Position numbers and translations under genes: made by a program
The notes under the pieces: model-generated
Told to the model about the DNA's origin: nothing
Seen by the model: the letters and a program-made list of their open reading frames with translations, nothing else
Databases searched by the model: none
Shown: positions 29,717 through 38,700 of the stretch, piece by piece
How the letters are laid out: each line of letters begins with the position of its first letter
Numbering within the stretch: position 1 is the first letter of the stretch
DNA from: Intoshia linei
Taxonomy: Eukaryota; Orthonectida; Rhopaluridae
Assembly: GCA_001642005.1 (NCBI GenBank)
Contig: LWCA01000163.1
Coordinates: forward strand, 1-45,471
Length of the DNA stretch: 45,471 bases
Direction of reading: 5' to 3'

Positions 29717-32700
29717 GTAATTGTAAATGGAAGATTTATAGACATGCTCCTATTACTAAATTGTCGGGTATAGTTTGGGCAAGTATATTTATGTTACAAA
29801 ATTAAATATTCAGTTAAAGTCAGGGGCGGATCCAAGAGGCTAGTTAATGGGGTGCGAGCGAACGAGCAATGTTAAAAATGAAAAAATATTTAGGGGTGTC
29901 TCTTTTAATATCAAGGCGTCTAGTATCATTTTAAAGCGTCTCTTTTAATTTCATTTAAAGGTTGTTATACAATACTTTCCAAATTTGTATTTTTTCGCAA
30001 AAATAAAAAAAATGATCAGTACAAAAAAAAGCAAAATTAATTTTTCAGTTATTTTACAAAACATTAATTAAAATTTTTTTTTAAAAATTTGGGGGTGCAA
30101 CTGCACCTTCTGCACCTCCTTGAATCTGTCCTGAAAGTACTAAGTTAAAGTGACCAGATTTAATAAGTATTATTAATTTTAGTTTATTTGGAATAAATTT
30201 TAAGCCAAAAATTTTTGTTCGTTATCATATATAAGTAGTTTTGGCTTTAAATTTGGGAAAAATTTTAATGTTGAGTGGGCGGGTTTAAACTCAACCAATT
30301 TAAATAATTTTTTCAGTAAAGTGATCACCATCACCAATAATCTTGATGGTGAAAAATACATTTTGATCTTTGAATATGGTGATCACCCTAATCAAAGACT
30401 ACTGTATACTGTAATTTTATATGGTTTAAGCTGTCCTTGCCCTAATGAACATTTACATTTCAATTTTTAATTTTAATTTAAAAATTTAGTGGAAATGTCT
30501 TAATGATTCCAAAATAAACTATATATCTTTTATGTCTGCCAACAGTTACTATTCCAATTGTGCAGAAAAACCAAGATGTGGATTTGCTGAGTAATTTATA
30601 CATTGTACATTTATACAAATAAAATTGGGATTATTATAAATATAAATGTAAATATAAATATATAAACTAGAAAAAATTTGTTAAAATTTACTAAATATAT
30701 TATATAGATATTAATAATATAAATTGTATACTGTTATTATTTATTGTATAGTATATACAAAGTTTATTATTATTATTTGTTATTTTTTTTATTTTTTTTA
30801 TAGTTTTTTTATTGTATGTAGTTAATACTGTATAATTCATATCTTAATTAGAAAAGATAAAGAAATTAATTTCCCAGAAGACAATACGGAAATTTTAGAA
30901 TCAATGCTGAGGCAAGATGTAACTTATTTGAAAATAAAAAATTAGTGTTATAATAATATATATAATTATATTTTTAATAATAACAACTTTGATGATTAGC
31001 TTCAAACTAACATCAAAGAAATACTAAAGGACTTGCACCGATTAGATTACAATTGTGATGGAAAAATAAATAGAAACGATTTAAAACAAATAATTGATAC
31101 ATACCATCAAAAATTAACTGAAGATCAATTTAATAAGTAATTATTAAATTAAACTTTATAAAATAAAATATTGAAATTTTAATTGTAGCATACTTATTCA
31201 ATATTCAATAATATATTTTTATTAATTAGGATTTATGTACGCCACGATTTTCATCATAGAGGAATAGTGGATTATAGTGAATTTTTACAAAGACTTGGTG
31301 TAAAATTTGATGGAAAAAATAATTTTGTAAATCCAAAAAAATTAAAAATAAAAGTTATCGGTACTAAAAATACATCAGTCATGACTTCAAGAGAATTGGA
31401 CATTTATTTTCGTAAAAAAGTATATTTTGAATTTATTTTTTTCAATTATCTTAATGTTAATAATAATTATTAAAAATATTTAGGTCTGCTCAAATTTAAA
31501 TGATTTGATAAAAGCTTTTACGGCCGGTCAAATTAGTGATTCAAGTTTACTGCCCATTGAATTGGTTTACTCGATTTTTAATGAATTTACTTTTAAAATG
31601 ACACTACAACAATTTAATCAAATTATGATCAAGTAAGATTGTATAAATTGTAATATGTTCAATTTTAATGTATAGTTTGGGAATAAATGCCAGTGTGTCA
31701 ATTTGTTGGAAAAAAATATTAAATTTATTTGTAAAATGCAATAAATCGATTGATGACTTTGATAATAGATTATACAAAAATTTGTAAAAGAAATAATCAA
31801 ATTTCAATTAATTTATACTTTTAGACCTAATCCACAACGAAATACCAATAAGAATACATCTAGTTTTGATGTTTTATTTGCACTTAAAAATCATATTAAT
31901 CAATCTTTTACAAGTCTTAAAAATGCCTTCATTCATTTGGACGAGGTGAACCTTAACTAGATACACTAATACATGTATATTGAATCTTAGTTATATATAT
32001 TGTCAAAAATCATAAAATTAAGTTAAATAGGGCACTAATTGTTTGTAGAGTTGAATAAAACGCTTTTAAACTAGTGCAAGTTTTTTTATATATATACTAA
32101 AATTAGGGAGTGTTTCGGTTAGCAGATTTTATTATAATTATAATCTTATTTTTAGAATCGGATTGGAAAAATATCTCGTAGTATAATAAAAACATTTATA
32201 ACAAAAAAACTAAAAATTCAAGTACCAATAAATGTTATGAAAGAAATTATGACGGCACTAGACCCACAGCACACTAATTTTATTAATTACCATCAATTTG
32301 TCAAATTTTTTGAACAATCAAATAAGGTAAATTTTCAAAATTAACCTGTAAATTGATAAAAATCATGGATTTAAAAATTAGATACCAGAGAAATGGTTAG
32401 AAAGTTGCCACAAATACAATAAAATCATTAGCAAACCATTACCATATGATAGTGTAATTTTTACACATTTTAATTTACCCAATTAATGTATTTTAGACAC
32501 TAAAAAATTTATCCGACGTTATTAATCGAAAACTACCAAATTTGAAAAAATATTTAAAAATATTTAACAGAACCATTGATGATTATATCAATCGAGAAAT
32601 AATTTATCGTTGGATATGCCAAAATTGTTTCGATATAGAAAGAAAAACTTTTGATAAGTAATATAATACGCACATGTTGCACACATTTAAAAGTGTAATA

Positions 32701-35700
32701 CAGCCTATCCCAACAAGGGTTGGAACCAAATGGGTCAATCAAAGATTTACTTTAAAAATTTTAAACTGTTTATTTTTATTTTTATCAATATGAACATTTA
32801 GAATTGTTGAAATTATTAATGTGAATGAAAAAAATGTAACAAACATAAGAATGCGAAACTTTTTGAATTTTATCAAAGTCCCGGTAGAAAGTAATGGATA
32901 TGAAGGAATCAGTGCTGACATAACAAACAATAATCTATGCGACCAAAAATTGGTCAACGAAACGAAAACAATAAAGTAAAATATTTTAAATTGTGCATGT
33001 ATTAAAATCGGCGAACATGCAACATTGATAAGTGACATTAATTTGAGCCATGTATTGTTAGAGTGATACATCTTATAGCGACATAATCATAGATCTTCCT
33101 AATTAATCATATTATTCATTTTTAAACCAAATTTTTAACCATTTTGAAGATGATTATGGGTTAAAAATTTCGTAGGGTTTTTAGGGAATTTTTTTCACTT
33201 AATTTTTAAAGATAATATTTAGACTAAAATTTTTTAGCGTTTTTAAGGAAATATGTAAAACATTTTAAGGGATCATCACAATTTTATCAAAATCTTTAGA
33301 ATTTGGTAAAAAAAATCTCTTAAAAACACGACTTAATTATCAAAAAATTATCTCCAAAATCTTTAAAAATGGGTGAAAATTTCATGAAACAATCAATAAT
33401 ATGATAAAATAGTAAAATCTATGATTATATCGCTCTAAGACAGTGATTCCCAAAGTGGTCCACAGGAAATTCTAGGTGGCTCACAAACAAAATTTTTAAT
33501 AAAATGAAAATAACCTTTTTTTAAACAATAATATTAAATTAGAATATTATTCATTATCGTTCATTTTTTATTATTATTAATGAACGTAAATATCATTTTA
33601 TAAAAATGAAGTGAAAATTTATTGAATAACATAAATAATTTTCATGTGCGTTAAATTTAATTTATGTAACTTAGTTCGATAGTCGTTCCCAGAACCCAAC
33701 CTAGCTAGCACGTGGCCACTCCTAAAATAATAAATAACCCCTTAAAAAAATTTGTAAACAAATTATAATGTCACATAATCCTATCAACCTCTTAAGACTC
33801 TGGAGTTGACATTTTAAATTTATTACACAAATTAGTTAATATTCAAAAAATTTATTTATTCTCAATTTGATAAATTAAAGCCCCATCTTTAAAATTTTTC
33901 GTTGAGATCCATCGGTAGAAATGTCTCGAATAAGGTAGTTTGAAGTGGTACCATAATTATGTTTGAAATTAATAATTTTTTTAATTACGCCATTGAGCTA
34001 TCATGTCAAAATTAATGTTAAATTTTCGATTTAAGGAGGAATATATAATAAAAAAAATGTATATATTCCTTAGTTACGTGTTCAGGATTAAGGGGATTTT
34101 TTTAAAAATTATGTGGTCCATGGTGGATAAAGTTTGGAAACCACTGCTCTAAGACATTTCTTAAAGTTTTCCACTTGGAAACACAAAATGTAATAAACTT
34201 AAATTCAGAAAAATTATTAATATAACTACGGTAACAAAAAATTGCTACCTGAAATGGCTAAAAATGGTTTTAAACTTCAATTATAAAAAACCTTTAACAT
34301 AAAAAACACTGGTTTGTACGATTTATGATATTATTTATTTTAGTATCGTTTAATATTAACTTAACATTTTCATAAATGCTTTAAATCAAAAAAGGCATCT
34401 ACGTTCAAAATGTGTTTTTTTAATAAAAAAAGTGGACCGTGTCCACTGGACATCCTAATATACATATTAAAATATTTAAAAATGTTGAATTAATAAATAG
34501 AATTTAACTTTATTTTTGAAACTTTAATTATTTTATTTTCAAACAAATTTAATTTATAAATATAACTGTAAAATCATTTTTATTCAAAAATTTTCGGTCA
34601 CCAAAGACCGGTTTGGCACCCTTAAGGTTACGACACTCCAGGTTAATCACCCATGATCTAAGATGTATCGCTCAAATGAGTGTCGCTTAGGTGTCACATC
34701 GTTTTTAAATTTTAACAATTGGAAAGACTGAGTAGCTAGGTGGGGTGTATTTTTGAATGCAGATCACGATGTTAAAACAGTTTTTCAAAAAAGTCAGTAA
34801 CGACGTTGCGTTTCTCAATTAACTAATTAACAAAAAATAGCTAAATTCAACTTTATTGTCATGTTTTTCTTAATTTTTTCATACAAAAACTTAAATTCCT
34901 GCTTCGTTTGCCGAGAAAAATTAAAAAAAATTGTATATTTTAATATATCGTGTTCAGCTAAATTATATACAATTGACTTTATTCTATAATATAAAAAAAA
35001 ACTTTGAAAATTATAGTTATTATAATTATGTTTTTTTGTTTAAATAATATTTTATGGGTAAATAAATGTAGACACTTTTTGTAACGTTTCGAAAAATTTA
35101 CTTTAATTATAATGTTATATATTTGTTATTTTTAGCAATTTAAATATGATAAGTGCGGCAATGAATCGAGTTAAAATCATGTCTAGTAAAGAAATAATAC
35201 ATGGATTTGTTGATAGACTAAAGGTACATTTATATCAGAAAAAATATTAATTTTTTTAATAAATTTAGCAACATTTTCGGCAATTCAATGAATCTTTTTT
35301 GCTTTATTCCAAATCCAAACGGGGTAAAATTACCAAAACAGATTTTAGAAAAGTATACAAAACTACTGTACATGATTTAATATCAATTTAGATTCTTAGT
35401 GATTGCGGTATTTATCTAAACAGTGAAGATTTTGGAATAGTTTGTCAATTTATCAATTTCAACGAAAAGGGTTCCTTAAATTATGATCAATTTTTAAAAA
35501 GTTTTGCAAATTTGGGAGATCCTGGTGTACATGGACCAGATATTAAAATACTTAATAGTAAAAATCATCATGTCAATAAACACAGAGAACCTCATGACGA
35601 ATCATTATTCGTTAAAGATTTAAATGTTTATATGAATAGCAAATTGAGAGAAAATTTTGGGGTAAATATTTAAATAGTGTAGTATATTGTACAGGGTTTC

Positions 35701-38700
35701 TTATTTATTGGATACATTAAAAATTTAACTAATAACGTTCATCTTACATTGGAGTCATTAATTTTTTTTATTTTTTGATGTGGACTCTTTACTGATATTA
35801 ATATTTTCTCTAAAAACTTTCCTATCGTATCAAATAAGTTTTGCATGAAATAAAAATTGACCTTGATAATTAATTAATTAAATTATATAATTAATACCCA
35901 CTTTTTGTATTTACTAAAATAACCGTGGATTAAAAAAATAAAATCCATAATAATGGAAAAATTTAAAACTTAATTATGCGGGCTGGATTAAATCAGTTTG
36001 CGAGCCATAGTTTGCCCATCTATAGGTTTTTTGATAGTTACAAATAAGTAAGACAGTTTCACTGGAAATACTAAATGTATGTTAATTTTAATATTTTAGA
36101 GTCTACGTCAAGCTTTTTCCAAGTTAGACTTTAACCATGTAGGATATTTAACTTGTTTAAATTTCAAAAGACTATTTTCTTTGTGTATGCTGAATATGAG
36201 TAACTCAAATCTCAACTTTGAAAAATTTTGTAAGAATTTGAATATTGATGAAACCAAGAAAATTTATTATAAGGATTTTCTTGATTTATTTGAAATACGT
36301 GAAAATTTAAATAATGGACATAAATGGCTGGTATCTAATCACAGGTAATAATTTATGCATTATAATTGTAAAAATATGAAAAGTTAATTAAAGGTTTAAC
36401 GTTTTAGTGTACAATCAGTTTTAATTGCAATGTTATCTGAAAAATTAATCTATATTATTGATCCTTACTTATATAATATTCTACGCAATTATTTTGTGTG
36501 TGTATGTTACCGTTTATTTCAATAACCACAAGTCTTATAATTTTATAAACTTCACATTTCAATTACAATTTTTCCAGGGTATTCGCAAAATAAATTTCAA
36601 CTTCCCAAACTCACATCTTACGGGCCAAAAACAGCAATTGTCCTTTTTTTTGAAAATCATAAGAGTTGTAGAATTTAAAAAAATATATACAGTGAGGCCT
36701 CTTAATACAGTTAATTTTGGTATTTCAATATTTATGGCGGTATTGAGAGTATATCGTTATAGAAACGATTACACAATAAACATAAATATATACCAGGGGT
36801 GTTAGACTCAATTTGCTTGGCGGGCCAAATGTGCAAAAAAATTATTACGCGAGCCCCACAAAAAAAATCTTTACTCAAAAAATTATGTTAAAACTAACAG
36901 ATTTAATTAATTTATAATAATTTTAATTCATAAAATGAAATATGAAATAATAAAAATGGCATAAATGTCAAAATAATGTTAAAATTGTAATAATGAAGCA
37001 AATTTTCAATTTAAATTAAATTTTAACACATTTTTATAAATTTTTTTAAAAATTTTTTAAATTTGTAGCGGTATTGAAGAACTAGGTGCTGTTTGTACAT
37101 AGTACATAACAGTTAACCTATTATAAATATAAATTAAAATACTAGCTAGACTAATTCATACCGTTTACAAAAAGTAGCTTTTACCCACTAATTAATATTT
37201 ATTAATTATATTGAAATATATATAGTTTATTATAGGTATAATTTGTGCAAAGATGACAAATTAATGACAGCACAACAAGTTCATCGTCTCATGGCGTTAA
37301 AGGCTCATCAACACTACAAAGATCTTGCTTGTGTAAGTATAGTTATTTTAATATCATAAATTGAACATTAAATACAGTCGATTCAGTTCAATACGAACAA
37401 AATTGAATATAAACTCAGCTCAATACGAAAACGAATTTTTTATTTTATTAAAAACGTGAGAGACATTTATTAAATATAAGAATAATAAAGATTACATAAA
37501 CAGAAACCAATAATCTTGCTTAGTTATTCTGTACTTTGTACAAATAGTATGTAGCTCTATCCAGGCAAACTTTTTAAATTTTACCCACAAATTAAATTTA
37601 ATATAAAATATTATATAAACGTATCACTATTAGAAAAAATACTATAGTAAAATTAATTGTAGGCCTTTTGTCTTATTGATGCACCCGTATCTAGCACAAT
37701 ACGAAGAAATGGACTAAGAGCAACTCTTAAAAAGTTTAATTTTAACATAAACGAGGAGGAATTTGAAACTTTATGGCGTATATATGATGAAGATAATAAA
37801 GGAGAATTATCGTTTCCAAAATTTATCAGTAAATTGGTTGGTGAACAGTTTACACCAGGTGATTTGAATGGAACAAGTAGTAGAATTTATCTTTCTCATT
37901 TTGCCGAAATTAACAGGCAAAAAGAAAATCAATCAAACATTCACGATATTCTGTCTCAAAACAATGTTAACAATTTAGCAAAATTAGATATTGATGGAAT
38001 CATCAATATGATTGTGTAATTTTATAACATGTAAATAAACCAATTAAACGTACATTTTCAAGTAATTTTTTGGATTCATAAAAATGACCAATACAATTAT
38101 TTAGGGAGAAATTGCGAGAATACTATAGAAATTACTATACCGCATTTAAAGCTTTTGATACTAAAAAAAAGGGATATTTAATCAAATCAGATATCATCCA
38201 TGGACTTGAAACTATGAATATTTTCTTAAATGAATTAAAGAGAAAAGAATTATTTGAAAAGTAAATTAAATTAATAAAATGATGGATAAAATGAAAATCT
38301 TTTAGATTAAAAATGGAGGATAGCGGATTAAATTATAAATTATTTATGCGTTACTTTAAAGATGGAAATTTTGATGTCGTCAAAATTGATAAAATTAACA
38401 ATGAAAAGACGTATAATAAATCAAACTTTTCAAATTTAAAATTACCTTATGTTTATTTGCCCGATAATGTAGAGTTTTTTAATGATTAATTAATTATAAA
38501 TTTAGTTTTACGAAATTATTTTTGAAAAGTTTCATGTACTTGAAAAGGTAGTCTTGATACTTTTATTAATATGTAGTAATAGTATGTATGTAGTACAGTT
38601 ATGGTACGGCTTTGAAAATATTATTACAACTACTCAAAATCTTTTGAAGGGGCGTTTCGTTTACTTTGACGTTAAAATATATATATTAATTTGGTTTTAT

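Noticed and set aside
32739-33071. 110-codon minus-strand frame with hydrophobic stretches
   Set aside because: Antisense to an EFCAB6 exon (32802-32975) and neighbouring introns, with no family resemblance.
36458-36805. 115-codon plus-strand frame between EFCAB6 exons 17 and 18
   Set aside because: Composed of a family A repeat copy and the start of a hAT-like segment; the flanking exons splice together in phase.
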